Positions 35,378-45,123 of a stretch of DNA of 64,000 bases are shown in pieces. The stretch lies in NCBI GenBank assembly GCA_963715655.1, contig OY970262.1, positions 310,001 through 374,000 of the forward strand, written 5' to 3'. The notes beneath the pieces are model-generated. The model did not search any database. It was not told the DNA's origin and was given only the letters and a program-made list of their open reading frames with translations. Position 1 is the first letter of the stretch. The number at the start of each line of letters is the position of its first letter. Source of the DNA: JANQPD01 sp963715655. GTDB taxonomy: Bacteria > Bacteroidota > Bacteroidia > Flavobacteriales > Schleiferiaceae. A program made the position numbers and the translations under genes.

Positions 35378-35776
35378 ATGCGATGGTTTTTTTTCGGTGC
35401 GATGGTTTTTTTAACTGGGTGCAATATTATGGGTATAAAAGAAAACCCACAATCCGTTTATGATAAATTAATGCATCAAAGGTGGGAATACTTGATGGAT
35501 GGTAATGAGTTAAGGCTAGATACCGTTTATCTATTAGTTGAGCAATTGAGGGAGTCGGGCGATGATGATTGGAAAAGGAAAGGTGAATATTTGAAAGTAG
35601 CAGCATTATTTGCAAGTTGTAACTTTAAACAGTTAAAAGAATTTATGTCAATTGTCGATGTTAGATCGTTGGATTATGAGTTACAAAAAAATGTGTATCG
35701 GCATTACTGCAATGCCAAGCTTGCAAGTGATTCTATGAGCTTGCAGAATTGGCTACTCAAACGGCTGAATCATTAA
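35378..35776 (+). CDS. Small hypothetical lipoprotein, 132 aa
   Basis: Lipobox FLTGC-NIMG after a short hydrophobic start (MRWFFFGAMVF). The mature ~115 residues are all-helical and charged, with a pattern resembling two TPR-like hairpins (LRLDTVYLLVEQLRESGDD; DWKRKGEYLKVAALFASC). No family is assigned. Own terminators lie on the upstream side. It belongs to a run of small lineage-specific secreted proteins (35.4-39 kb) on the same strand. Confidence 0.65.
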   Translation: MRWFFFGAMVFLTGCNIMGIKENPQSVYDKLMHQRWEYLMDGNELRLDTVYLLVEQLRESGDDDWKRKGEYLKVAALFASCNFKQLKEFMSIVDVRSLDYELQKNVYRHYCNAKLASDSMSLQNWLLKRLNH

Positions 35777-35984
35777 CACCAAGCAAACACAAGTAGGCTT
35801 TATCCTGCTTCGGTTGTAGCTTTAAGATTTACAAAACTACCGTCACTCAAAAAAAAATCTTCATGCGCTAAAAGAATAGCTTAAATAGTGAAAAATTTGA
35901 ACAACATAAGCGTTAATAATCAAATCCTAAGTGTTACATTTTTAACCACTTATTTTTCATAAACCATAAATAGTAAACCTTAAA

Positions 35985-36584
35985 ATGAAAATATTTATTG
36001 GGCTGTTACTGGCAGTTAATCTTTGCTACTCCCAAAACAATAATGTACCCTTTAGTGAATTAGATGACCAAGGGAAAAAGCACGGATATTGGAAAACGTT
36101 TATTGACTCTAACTTAACCATGGTTAACGATTCAAGTAAAGCAACGTGGTATTTTTATCGACTGTTTTATCATGGTAAGCCTGTTATCGGATTGAAATTT
36201 ATTCCATTTAATGAAAATGAGTTGAACGAATTTACGCTTACAAAACCAGAGCGTTTTGATAGTGTGACCGGTATAGATGGTATTTACCACATTACATGGA
36301 ATCGGAAGGTTCCACTAGCGTACAAACTTATTTTTAAAAACGGGTTTTTAATTGAGCGACATGATATTTTAACACCTGATGGCGGTAACTGGGATATTTG
36401 CAAGTTCGATTGGATATACAAGAATAATTCGTACTCATTCTTTTATAGGAAATTCCACGTATGGAATAAGCATAAGCTAAGGGAAACGTATTATTACTAT
36501 GAAAACGGAAAGATGAAAAGCACTAAAACAGAGAGAGAAGTTAAAAGCTCAAATTACTATGATAACAATGAGTTTATAAAGTAA
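35985..36584 (+). CDS. Secreted protein with MORN-like repeat motif, 199 aa
   Basis: Signal peptide (MKIFIGLLLAVNLCYSQ). The first mature part reads FSELDDQGKKHGYWKTFID, the consensus of MORN-like/YwqK-type repeats, and YYENGKMKS near the C-terminus is a further degenerate repeat. Many Bacteroidota have such proteins, often labelled 'toxin-antitoxin YwqK family' without proof. No enzymatic motif. The gene stands alone, with 200 bp of AT-rich sequence upstream. Confidence 0.65.
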   Translation: MKIFIGLLLAVNLCYSQNNNVPFSELDDQGKKHGYWKTFIDSNLTMVNDSSKATWYFYRLFYHGKPVIGLKFIPFNENELNEFTLTKPERFDSVTGIDGIYHITWNRKVPLAYKLIFKNGFLIERHDILTPDGGNWDICKFDWIYKNNSYSFFYRKFHVWNKHKLRETYYYYENGKMKSTKTEREVKSSNYYDNNEFIK

Positions 36585-36768
36585 TAGCGGCCAAGACCCA
36601 GAAGAATTGCAGTAAAAAAACAGCATCTAAAACTTTAGCATCCTTTTTATTATTTTGCTGCTCAACTTTTAACCTTAACGCTAAAAATTACGGTTGTACC
36701 TAATGTTTTATCGATTATAGGGTCATTTGATGCTGTAAAAACTAGATTTAACTCCCAATTTAAAATTC

Positions 36769-38163
36769 ATGCGAATTCTTGTTTCACTTCTAGTTTTTCT
36801 TTTATGTGGTAACGTTGTAGCACAACCCATTGGGGAGCAAATTATTTTTGAAATGGTAGAAGATGATACCGCGATTTCTTTGAATAAACCTATAAAAAGT
36901 AAATCCACTTTTTTTTTAAGAAACCTAACCTATCCACAACACATCAAGCTGGGCAAGTATAAAGTGTTTGATGAGCATACGAACAAGCGTCTAAGAGGAT
37001 TTAAACGCGTGGTAGGCTGCAATACCTGCTTTAAAAAGAGTTTTCTAATGCCGGGGCATGTGTATGAGTTAATTTCAATTCTCAATGTGGAAACTAAGGA
37101 TACCATGCGGATTCTTGTAAACTTTGCGCGCAGTCATTTTAGGGATGCCTATCTGGGCATTACGTTTAAGCCAGGGGATTTTGTTTTTACCTTTATGGAA
37201 GATTATAAATGGGGGGAGCTCAAGAGCTTTGAAGCAAAAGAAAAGCAATACTTTAAATTTAAAGATAGTCTTTCACTAGGGCTAAATATTACCCCCAACC
37301 TTTGGGAGAATCATAAGGTAAAGTATATACATTCTGATTCGGTATATGCGGATGCTAGATTTAAAATGTATCAACAAACCGATACACTAACTACCGCAGC
37401 AGGAGTTACTAGCTTACATGGAACGTATAGAGAGCGTACAAGATGGAATGAAAACAATTGTAGAACTGCGTTTATGAAGATTGATAAACACGTAGAATTA
37501 GCTATTAAAGTTCAATCAACCGAAGAAAACACTTACCAATATCTCAAGGGTTCCTCTTTGGAGCAAATAAGTGATAGCCTGTTTACTTTCAGGGGTGACA
37601 CCTCTTGGCAAATTACTAGTATAAATCAAGATAGAAATATGTTAAGCTACCCTAATCGGTACTTAAACAATAAAGTTTTACCAGAGCATGAGCAGGCATT
37701 GGCAGACAGTTGCGAAAATTATAACCCTTTTGAGAAGGACAAACTTTTGAGCACAAAAATTTCTGTAGGACAAGTTTATGGGTTTAGTTTTAGACCTTTA
37801 GTGGCTCAACTTTTTGATACGTTTCAAATAATTTCTTCTAAATCTGTCGAGTTAGCTAGCTATGATTTCACCTTTATTGATCAATTTTGGTGGTGTAAGA
37901 ATCTCAACATTCCTACTCCATTTGTAGATAGTTTTTCGATTAAATTGGCGATTAAAAACCCGATTGATAATCAGCCATTAGAATTGTTATTAAAACAAGG
38001 TTGTAAGCATTCCTTGCATTTTGGTATTGCGGATCCAAGGAATTACGGGCAATATAGAGTTATGTTATACCTTAAAGTACTGAGTAGTGGAGAACTGCAA
38101 ATTAGCTATCAATATCCTTTAAAAGACAACAGACATTCTATTCTTGCAATTGTAGGAAACTAA
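36769..38163 (+). CDS. Hypothetical secreted protein, 464 aa
   Basis: Signal peptide MRILVSLLVFLLCGNVVAQ, then a beta-rich protein with no recognised family. A CNTC motif (VVGCNTCFKKS, about residue 84) and a single Cys pair further on may form disulfides. It lacks a T9SS sorting domain, so it is probably periplasmic or lipid-independent outer-membrane associated. The gene is isolated; 38164-38423 downstream shows nothing convincing. Confidence 0.65.
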   Translation: MRILVSLLVFLLCGNVVAQPIGEQIIFEMVEDDTAISLNKPIKSKSTFFLRNLTYPQHIKLGKYKVFDEHTNKRLRGFKRVVGCNTCFKKSFLMPGHVYELISILNVETKDTMRILVNFARSHFRDAYLGITFKPGDFVFTFMEDYKWGELKSFEAKEKQYFKFKDSLSLGLNITPNLWENHKVKYIHSDSVYADARFKMYQQTDTLTTAAGVTSLHGTYRERTRWNENNCRTAFMKIDKHVELAIKVQSTEENTYQYLKGSSLEQISDSLFTFRGDTSWQITSINQDRNMLSYPNRYLNNKVLPEHEQALADSCENYNPFEKDKLLSTKISVGQVYGFSFRPLVAQLFDTFQIISSKSVELASYDFTFIDQFWWCKNLNIPTPFVDSFSIKLAIKNPIDNQPLELLLKQGCKHSLHFGIADPRNYGQYRVMLYLKVLSSGELQISYQYPLKDNRHSILAIVGN

Positions 38164-38423
38164 AGCAAAAGCTAGCTAGCAAAATATTGAAAATCAATTT
38201 TCAGCAACCAGAATGTACATTCTTACGTACTTTCCAAGGCTAAGTAATTTAGCAGCATATCAACCAGAAGTGGAGTGCTTAAAACTTTACTTAAGTGATT
38301 TTACAAATACTCTTAGAGTATTAAGAATATATAATGATGTAAGTTTCGGATTGATTTCAAATGTATAAATATGTTTGCCTTCTTAAATGATAATTTTTGT
38401 CAAATTTGAGCTAAATTGTTCTC

Positions 38424-38966
38424 ATGAAACTATTTACGACTTCGGGTATTATCCTACTGCTTTTACTGTTACTTCTTAGTAAATATAGCCTGAGTCAAAC
38501 ACATGGAATTGTTAAACTGACTGACTCCACACTTTCTGAGCTAAATGGAAAGTATTTGATTCAATCTACGGATAGCTCGGCTTTGTTGCCTTCATGTTTG
38601 ATAAATAATTTTCACTTCAATTGGGAGTATCGTGCAGATTCAAGTGATTACATAAAGATTGAAGTAATAAATCTACGCAAAGTCAGAATTAATCTTTATG
38701 ATAATGAAAAGCTCGTAAAATCAGAAACTATTAGGGGGAAAGTAAAGAATGGTTCTTTTGTAGCGAACCCTTTGTTTATAGATCCTTTTTATTTTGTTTT
38801 ATTTGGAACTGCGAAATACAGATTAAAAATCGGGTTAACCACATATGATTCACTACTTGTTGATGGAACTAGAAAGTCTTGTGCGTATTTCTTGTTTATG
38901 CCAATTGCAGGTGATTCCATTCAATTTAATGAAGTAAAATTTGATAGACATGATGATTCTTTGTGA
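38424..38966 (+). CDS. Hypothetical secreted protein, 180 aa
   Basis: Strong hydrophobic signal (GIILLLLLLLLSKYSLSQ) followed by ~155 residues with alternating beta strands. It resembles a small lipocalin-like or META-like barrel (LNGKYLIQSTDSS...; IKIEVINLRKVRINLYDNEK) but cannot be assigned. No lipobox. Single gene; the opposite strand downstream carries truncated and small lipoprotein genes. Confidence 0.6.
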   Translation: MKLFTTSGIILLLLLLLLSKYSLSQTHGIVKLTDSTLSELNGKYLIQSTDSSALLPSCLINNFHFNWEYRADSSDYIKIEVINLRKVRINLYDNEKLVKSETIRGKVKNGSFVANPLFIDPFYFVLFGTAKYRLKIGLTTYDSLLVDGTRKSCAYFLFMPIAGDSIQFNEVKFDRHDDSL

Positions 38967-39081
38967 GAAATAATGAAAATAGGCGCTTAATAAAGACGAA
39001 GTAAACTGGCTAGAAGCCATTTATGAAAATTTGTAATAGTAAAGCTACTAATCGATTAATTATCAACAGTGAAATATAGGC

Positions 39082-39366
39082 TCACGTTACCATTTTAATT
39101 GGCGTGCGGGGGCACTCTCTAATGTGCCAAACATTGTCAAGCGCGGCAAAGCCTGTGTAAACAGGGCTTTCTGGATTTACGCCATCAGCGTTAAAAAATG
39201 AAGTTGGCACCCCAATAGATTTATCTATCAAAATACCGCTAGGTATTCTAGCTGGATCAAGTTGACTAAAAAAAACATCAGCTTCAATCGAATCGGTTGT
39301 TTGACCAAAAAATAAAATTGGAGTAAGTAAAAGAAGTAAAGCGCAAGTGTAATTTCTAATTTTCAT
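39082..39366 (-). pseudogene. 5' remnant of a surface-protein gene
   Basis: 94 codons: signal peptide (LLLLLTPILFFGQ) and then FFSQLDPARIPSGILIDKSI, a sequence typical of the start of long Bacteroidota secreted proteins, followed by ~45 residues and a stop. The usual large body is missing, so this looks like a gene truncated by deletion. It lies 16 bases downstream of the lipoprotein gene at 39383 and could be expressed as a short peptide. Confidence 0.5.
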
Positions 39367-39382
39367 AGGTTAAGTATTTAGT

Positions 39383-40033
39383 TTAAAATTCATTGTAGTA
39401 AATAAGCGTATCGAAACGAGGTATAAAAAGCGAGTCCCTGCTATTTTGCAAAATGCTATCATTTAAAAGTATTGCATACCCAATTCGATACCTACTGCCA
39501 CCAGGGAAAACTGATGTATAAGTACGGTCGATACCTTGACCTCCCCAACTAATGACTTGTTTGTTGTAAGGGCTAAACCGAACTTCAAGCGAACCACTAT
39601 GTGGAATTGTGTTTTTGAAATGATACTTCACATACCCAATAGGCGGCAACACAATATCAATAGTGTTTTTAAAGCCATCTTTGTCTATAATGATATTTCC
39701 ATGAGTGGGATAATCAAGGCCAAAATGCCCACCATTAGCGTTAGCCAAATAATTTTCTGCTTCTGCTGCTACTGAGGTAAGGGTAGTGCCAAATTGCACT
39801 AATTCGCCTTGAAAATATTTAAAATAATAGCGTCCGTTTTCATCGGTTAGGGTATCCATAAGCACGCGTGTGCCCAAGCCTAAATACAGGCTTACTTTGC
39901 CGTTTTTTATAGGTGTGTGGGTGGCAGCATCAAGCAACTGGCCTTCTACTTCGGTGTAGTCTTTTGGTTCTGGTGCTTTATTGCAAGCAAAAAGACTGAA
40001 TAATAGTGGGAGTGAGAGGAGTAGGTTTTTCAT
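39383..40033 (-). CDS. Lipoprotein with carboxypeptidase-regulatory-like domain, 216 aa
   Basis: Lipobox LFSLFAC-NKAPEP. The next ~80 residues form a carboxypeptidase-regulatory-like/DUF4480-type beta-sandwich: VEGQLLDAATHTPIKNGKVSLYLG ... TDENGRYYFKY. The rest is beta-rich and unassigned. Such domains commonly serve as small surface or periplasmic modules in TonB-linked and T9SS proteins. The truncated gene at 39082 follows at short distance on the same strand. Confidence 0.75.
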   Translation of the reverse strand: MKNLLLSLPLLFSLFACNKAPEPKDYTEVEGQLLDAATHTPIKNGKVSLYLGLGTRVLMDTLTDENGRYYFKYFQGELVQFGTTLTSVAAEAENYLANANGGHFGLDYPTHGNIIIDKDGFKNTIDIVLPPIGYVKYHFKNTIPHSGSLEVRFSPYNKQVISWGGQGIDRTYTSVFPGGSRYRIGYAILLNDSILQNSRDSLFIPRFDTLIYYNEF

Positions 40034-40650
40034 AATAACAGTGTTTTTAAGCTAAAAAATCCAAGCTTTCAAAAGGTAGAACTTTGTTTCAAAGCTAGTA
40101 GCTAATGTACAGAAGGAAAATTCATAAAGCATATATCCCTCTAAAAATCAGTTAATTTCTTGCAAAACCTTATGCCTATTGAGTTTTATCGAAAATTTTA
40201 TTAGCAACAGCTAGGTTAAGTCATTTTTTTATACAGTACCAAGTGTACAGCATTATAAACTAATTTTTATCCAAAACGAAAAAACCCGTGTTAAAGCATT
40301 AATTTAATGCTTTTTACGGCTTTGGTCTTTTTTCTGCTTAAAACTTAGTCTGCACTTAAAAAAGTAAATTTTTAAGTGGTTGGTAAATTTTCTTGTTAAT
40401 CCACATGTATACTCAAGCTTTCGTTTAACGCAGCTAAAGCGTACTTTCCGTTCAAAATTAAAACTGCCTATCTGTTCTATGGTTACGTTATAAATTAGGT
40501 TGCCGCAATTGTTAAAACTATTTACTGCAAAAAATTGGCGCATTAAAAAATGCATCTTAATGTGTTGTGACGAGGGATTTTTTAAAGAATATTGATGCAA
40601 CATTTGCAACACAATTTGGTAAAAATTGCAGTTAAAACAGGACTTTTATT
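40034..40650. other. 617-bp intergenic region
   Basis: No convincing gene. A palindrome AAAGCATTAA/TTAATGCTTT lies around 40295-40317 with a short T-run and could act as a bidirectional terminator. The open frame on the minus strand (40304-40612) has no recognisable feature. Confidence 0.5.
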
Positions 40651-41196
40651 ATTGAACATAAACTTTTAATACAAATAGCCAAAGGCGAAGCGCGAGCTTT
40701 TGAAACGTTGTATAACTTATATAAGCATAAGGTGTACAATACCGCTATTAGTTATGTGCAGAATGTGGAAGATGCGGAAGAAGTGGTTCAAGATGTTTTC
40801 ATGTCTATTTATACTAAAGCACATACGTTTAAGGGTACTGCTAAAGTAAGCACATGGATATATAGAATTACTGTCAATAAAGCGCTCAATTGTATAAATA
40901 AGCGCAATAGAAATCCGGGTAAGGAAGTGGAACTTCAGTCAACTCATCGTATTGATTTTGAGCATCCCGGGGTGCTATTAGAAAATAAGGAAAAGTCTAA
41001 ATACCTTTTTGCTGCTATTGAAACCTTAGACGAAAATCAAAAAACAGCCTTTATCTTAAGTTTTATTGAAGACCTACCAAGACAAGAAGTTGCTGACATA
41101 ATGAAAACAAGTTTAAAATCAATTGAAGGTCTTTTGCAGAGAGCAAAAACTAATATGCGCAAAAAATTAATTGGTATGTACCCAAAGGAATTTTGA
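40651..41196 (+). CDS. RNA polymerase sigma factor, ECF type; probable ATT start
   Basis: Region 2 (LYNLYKHKVYNTAISYVQNVEDAEEVVQDVFMSIYTKA) and region 4 (LDENQKTAFILSFIEDLPRQEVADIMKTSLKSIEGLLQRA) are complete. The first conventional start in frame is TTG at 40708, which would remove part of region 2. Upstream of it the frame continues in good homology as HKLLIQIAKGEARAFET back to a stop at 40633. The only start-like codons there are ATT at 40648 and 40651. The given start is therefore inferred and should be checked; the conservative start is 40708. Followed by an anti-sigma-like membrane protein and a Spy-like protein. Confidence 0.87.
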   Translation: MEHKLLIQIAKGEARAFETLYNLYKHKVYNTAISYVQNVEDAEEVVQDVFMSIYTKAHTFKGTAKVSTWIYRITVNKALNCINKRNRNPGKEVELQSTHRIDFEHPGVLLENKEKSKYLFAAIETLDENQKTAFILSFIEDLPRQEVADIMKTSLKSIEGLLQRAKTNMRKKLIGMYPKEF

Positions 41197-41221
41197 AAAA
41201 AAACTATCTAAAGATATAGCT

Positions 41222-41509
41222 ATGGATAAAAAAGAACAGTGGATAAACGAAGTTTTTAAAAGTGTGGAGGGTATGGAAAAAGCCAGCCCTAGCGCTGAAC
41301 TCTTTGCGAAAATTAGTAAAGATTTACCTGTTAAAAGAGAGGTTAAAGTCATTTCTTTTACCCAACTAAAGTGGATGGCTGTTGCAGCCAGCTTGGTGGT
41401 GGGGATAAATATTCTTGTTTTTACTTCAAGCCTTAAGGAAAATGAAACCACGGCTATACAAAGCCCCAATGAATATAAGTTAATTACAGATTTAGCGCTT
41501 TACAAATGA
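41222..41509 (+). CDS. Small membrane protein, probable anti-sigma factor
   Basis: 95 aa from ATG 41222 (MDKKEQWINEVFKSVEGMEK). The N-terminal ~55 residues are charged and helical, then one transmembrane helix (about 62-80, WMAVAASLVVGINILVFTS) and a short periplasmic tail. No zinc-finger anti-sigma motif. It lies between a sigma factor and a Spy-like protein and overlaps the latter by 4 bases, so an anti-sigma function is inferred from position and topology. Confidence 0.65.
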   Translation: MDKKEQWINEVFKSVEGMEKASPSAELFAKISKDLPVKREVKVISFTQLKWMAVAASLVVGINILVFTSSLKENETTAIQSPNEYKLITDLALYK

Positions 41510-41928
41510 AAAAAGAAACGGTATATATCTGGATTATAGTGCTGTTGGTATTGGTAAATGCACTGCAACTAGGGAGTTTTGTGTTACGATCAAAACCACC
41601 CAAACCACCACATCATGCAGGACAAGATTTTAAGCAAAAAACGATTGATATGCTTGAACTGGATACAGAACAAGCAAAACTATTTCACGCTTTAGCGCAA
41701 AAGCATAGAAAGATGATGGATAGTTTGAACGACCAACAAGCGATGCTTACAAAAAGGTATTTTAATACACCTACTGAAACGGATTTGAAAAAAATAGAAA
41801 CGATTCAAGCTGAAAAAATTAATGTTACAAACGCTCACTTTAGTGAAGTGAAATCAATCCTTACACCTCAGCAGGAGAAAAACTTTAAAACGTTTAAAAA
41901 AGAAGCGTTAGAAAGAATTATGCACTAA
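41506..41928 (+). CDS. Spy/CpxP-like periplasmic protein (heavy-metal sensor type)
   Basis: 140 aa. An N-terminal membrane anchor (WIIVLLVLVNALQLGSFVL) and a His/Pro segment (KPPHHAG) are followed by a helical domain with ELDTEQAKLFHALAQKHRKMMDSL and SILTPQQEKNF, the two LTxxQ-type repeats of Spy/CpxP. Family members are periplasmic chaperones or metal/stress sensors. Position behind sigma factor and anti-sigma gene suggests a feedback component of an envelope-stress response. Confidence 0.8.
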   Translation: MKKETVYIWIIVLLVLVNALQLGSFVLRSKPPKPPHHAGQDFKQKTIDMLELDTEQAKLFHALAQKHRKMMDSLNDQQAMLTKRYFNTPTETDLKKIETIQAEKINVTNAHFSEVKSILTPQQEKNFKTFKKEALERIMH

Positions 41929-41986
41929 AAAAATTTTGGGCGAAGGATTTTTGAAACTTTCTTGTCTTAAGAGAAAACATACTAAC

Positions 41987-44273
41987 ATGAAACAAAATAA
42001 AATTCCTTTGCGCCTCACTATTGATCTGCACTGCAACAACAAATGCAGTTGGTCAAAACTTCTATGAGCTAACCACCATCCAAACTATTAATGTACACCT
42101 CTCGCAGAGTAATTGGGATCAGGTTTTAGATAATGCTTATGCCACCACTGGCGATTATATTATGGCCGATAGTGTTACCATAAACGGGGTAGTTTTTGAC
42201 AGCGTAGGGGTTAAATACAAAGGCAATAGTTCCTACAATGCCAATCAGGTAAAAAACCCTTGGCATATAGAATTAGATACGTATAAAGATCAAGACTACA
42301 ACGGTTATAAAGATATTAAGCTGGCTAACGTGGCCAAAGATCCTTCTTTTCTAAGGGACGTGTTAGCCTATCAAATAGTTAGACAATACATGGACGCGCC
42401 ATTGGCTAATTACGCTAACCTTTCCGTAAACGGGACTTTAATAGGATTATACTCTAATACAGAAGCTATTTCCAAAACGTTTGTGAAAGATCGGTTTGGT
42501 CATAAATCGAACACCTTTCTTAACTGTAGCCCACCAGACGGTGCTAGTCCTACCAGTGGAGATTACCCTAACATGGTATATTTAGGTACAGATAGCGTTA
42601 GTTATTACGATGCGTATGAGTTAAAATCTGACATCGGGTGGCAAGACCTCATTAGCTTTTGTGATACCTTAAAAAACAATGTTTCAGCCATTGAAAAAAG
42701 CTTAGATGTTGACAGAGCGCTTTGGATGTTAGCCTTAGACAATGTAATCGTAAACCTAGATAGTTACATTGGTGCTTTTTCTCAGAATTATTATTTGTAC
42801 ACCGATAATTTTAATAGATTTCTACCAATCATGTGGGATTTAAATGAGTCTTTTGGAACTTTTTCAAGTACCGGAACCGGTAATCTTAATGGTACCACGG
42901 CAAAGCAACAGATGAGTCATTTGCTGCATAGTACCGATGCTAGTTGGCCTTTAATAAGTAAGCTTTTAGCGATTCCAACGTATAAGAGAATGTACTTGGC
43001 GCATATTAAAACCATTTTAGAAGAAAACTTCACAAACAATGGCGCGTATTTCACCATGGCGCAAAATTTAAGAAGTACCATTGATGCATCGGTTCAAGCT
43101 GATCCGAATAAATTTTACACGTATGCCCAGTATAACGCCAACCTTACTTCTGATGTTTCGGGTGGAGGTGGCGGTCCTGGTGGCAGTAGCACCCCAGGTA
43201 TTACCAATTTAATGAATGCTAGGTACACCTATTTGATGGCGCAAAGTGATTTTACCGCCACGCAACCAAGTATTAGCAATGTTTTGGTAATCAATACGCC
43301 TACGGTGGGAGGAACCGTAACTATTACCGCTACCGTTACGGATGAGAATGCTGTTTATTTAAAATATAGAAGTCAAGCGTCAGGCCCCTTTGATAAAGTG
43401 GAGATGTTTGACGATGGCACCCATAATGATGGTGCTGCCAACGATGGTGTTTTTGGAGCTGATATTACAATTACTAGCACTGGTACGGAATATTTTATTT
43501 ATGCAGAAAATAGCTCCATTGGCAAATTTTCTCCTGCAAGAGCAGAGCATGAGTTTTATGCGATTAATGTAACCGGAGGCATTGCGTTAGGGGATATTGT
43601 GATAAATGAATTTATGGCTTCTAATGACACTACCGCTGCAGATCAGGATGGTGATTTTGATGATTGGATTGAACTTTACAACAATAGCGCTTCAGCTGTG
43701 GATATTAGTGGGTATGGGCTAAGCGATGACATTTCTGACTTAGGTAATTTTACCTTCCCCACCGGAACGATGATTCAACCTAATGCATATATTATTGTGT
43801 GGGCAGATGGAGACGTTACCCAAACCGGATATCATGCAGATTTCAAAATTTCTGCAAGTGGAGAGTCAATTTACCTCACCGATGCAAATCAAACATTGAT
43901 TGACTCGGTAGCTTTCGGATCGCAAAACACAGATGAAGCATTTGGAAGATTTCCCAATGGAACGGGTCCTTTTCAAATACTGCCATCAACTTTTGGTGCT
44001 GAAAATAACAATGGCCAGAATGTATCAATTGCTGAAGTTGAAATGAAAGTCAACTTTAAACTTTACCCCAATCCATCAAAAGATTACTTTACAATTGAAT
44101 TGCCGGAATTTGTTGCTGAAAATCACTCGTTGGAAATATTTAATTTCTCTGGACAAAAGGTATTTACCACGATGTTTAAGAATAAAACTACTGTGCCAAT
44201 AGCGCAGTTACAAGATGGGATTTACTTCGTGCGAGTGGGTAATGTTGTGGAAAAACTAATGGTAAAGAAGTAA
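41987..44273 (+). CDS. CotH kinase / lamin-tail T9SS protein with frameshifted signal peptide
   Basis: The body (open from a TTG at 42021, 750 aa) begins with a CotH-family domain (about residues 15-390: GVKYKGNSSYN ... YLYTDNFNRFLPIMWDLNESFG). This is followed by a beta domain, a lamin-tail domain (about 520-640: IVINEFMASND ... DDWIELYNN) and a sorting domain (FKLYPNPSKDYFTIELP ... DGIYFVRVGN). The natural signal peptide would be MNKIKFLCASLLICTATTNAVGQ starting at ATG 41987, but the sequence has one extra A (ATGAAAC instead of ATGAAC). As written, that ATG reads into a stop after 26 codons. Either the gene is inactive or the base is an error. Confidence 0.8.
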
Positions 44274-44327
44274 TTTTCGGGCATTATTCTCAAACACTTT
44301 TTAATAGATAAATAGTGATGAACAAGT

Positions 44328-44361
44328 ATAGCAAAGGCACGGTGTGCCTTTGCTATTGTTA
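44328..44361 (+). terminator. Intrinsic terminator of the CotH-type gene
   Basis: 13-bp perfect stem ATAGCAAAGGCAC / GTGCCTTTGCTAT with a 3-base loop, then TGTTATTTTT. Confidence 0.8.
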
Positions 44362-44618
44362 TTTTTACACAGGGTGAGTGCATAAACGTTTTGCTGCATT
44401 TATTGCTTAACTGTAATTAGTGCCGCACGCGTCAGAAGTACCCTCTACTTAAGCTAGTGTGCATTAAAAATGAAACCTTCGCACTTAAAAATCCTTCATT
44501 CCATTACAAGCCAGTTCAAGGATAACATGATGTGTTTATAAAAGAACAGTTTTGTGTAGCTTTAAGCTATACATGCACTTTATAATACGTTGGTCATTTG
44601 GCGGCACATCATTCAATC

Positions 44619-44903
44619 ATGAAGAGATTTTTTTCACACTTTTTATTCCCATTAGCATTTTTTTCTTGTGGAAATCAGAAGCCTGTTGATGAACAAGCGG
44701 AGAAAGTGCAAAAGGAGTTAACCTCTATCACTTCGGATGATTACGAACTTTACAAACCAGCTGATACTGTAAAAGCGGTTTTGATGCTGTTTGGCGGCTA
44801 TCAGGAAGATCCGGAAGACATAAAACGTGAACGCAATATTTTGGAATTAGCGGAAGCAAAGAACGTGGCTGCGCTGTTTTGCAAGTACCACCGCAAACTT
44901 TAG
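44619..44903 (+). pseudogene. Truncated lipoprotein, alpha/beta-hydrolase-like N-terminus
   Basis: Start at ATG 44619 with lipobox FFSC-GNQK. The mature part reads YKPADTVKAVLMLFGGYQEDPED...AKNVAALF, which looks like the start of an alpha/beta hydrolase core, and then ends at HRKL-TAG. In the same frame the text continues LKDNEKSL, so TAG probably replaced TGG. Homology then ends at a GACCCCGATGGGGTC palindrome (44927-44941). A lost gene, probably once an esterase. Confidence 0.55.
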
Positions 44904-44926
44904 TTAAAAGATAATGAAAAGAGTTT

Positions 44927-44941
44927 GACCCCGATGGGGTC
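44927..44941. repeat. REP-like palindrome
   Basis: GACCCC-GAT-GGGGTC, directly behind the truncated hydrolase gene; of the same general kind as the other C/G palindromes in the window, and it may mark an insertion endpoint. 44942-45123 contains no supported gene. Confidence 0.45.
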
Positions 44942-45123
44942 ATATTATAGATGTCTTTAACAACCAGCTACAAACATTTGAGTCCTTTAGGTTCTGTTGC
45001 ACAGCGAGCAAAAAGAACATTAAACCGAACAACCTATAAAACGTGAACACGAAAAAAGATTTTCTAAAAACGCTAAAAAAAACCAAGGAAAAGATATTGA
45101 ATGAAACGCTTTTAAATCAATAT

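Noticed and set aside
40304..40612. 102-codon frame on the minus strand
   Set aside because: No recognisable motif, a composition like translated AT-rich DNA, and it overlaps a terminator-like palindrome.
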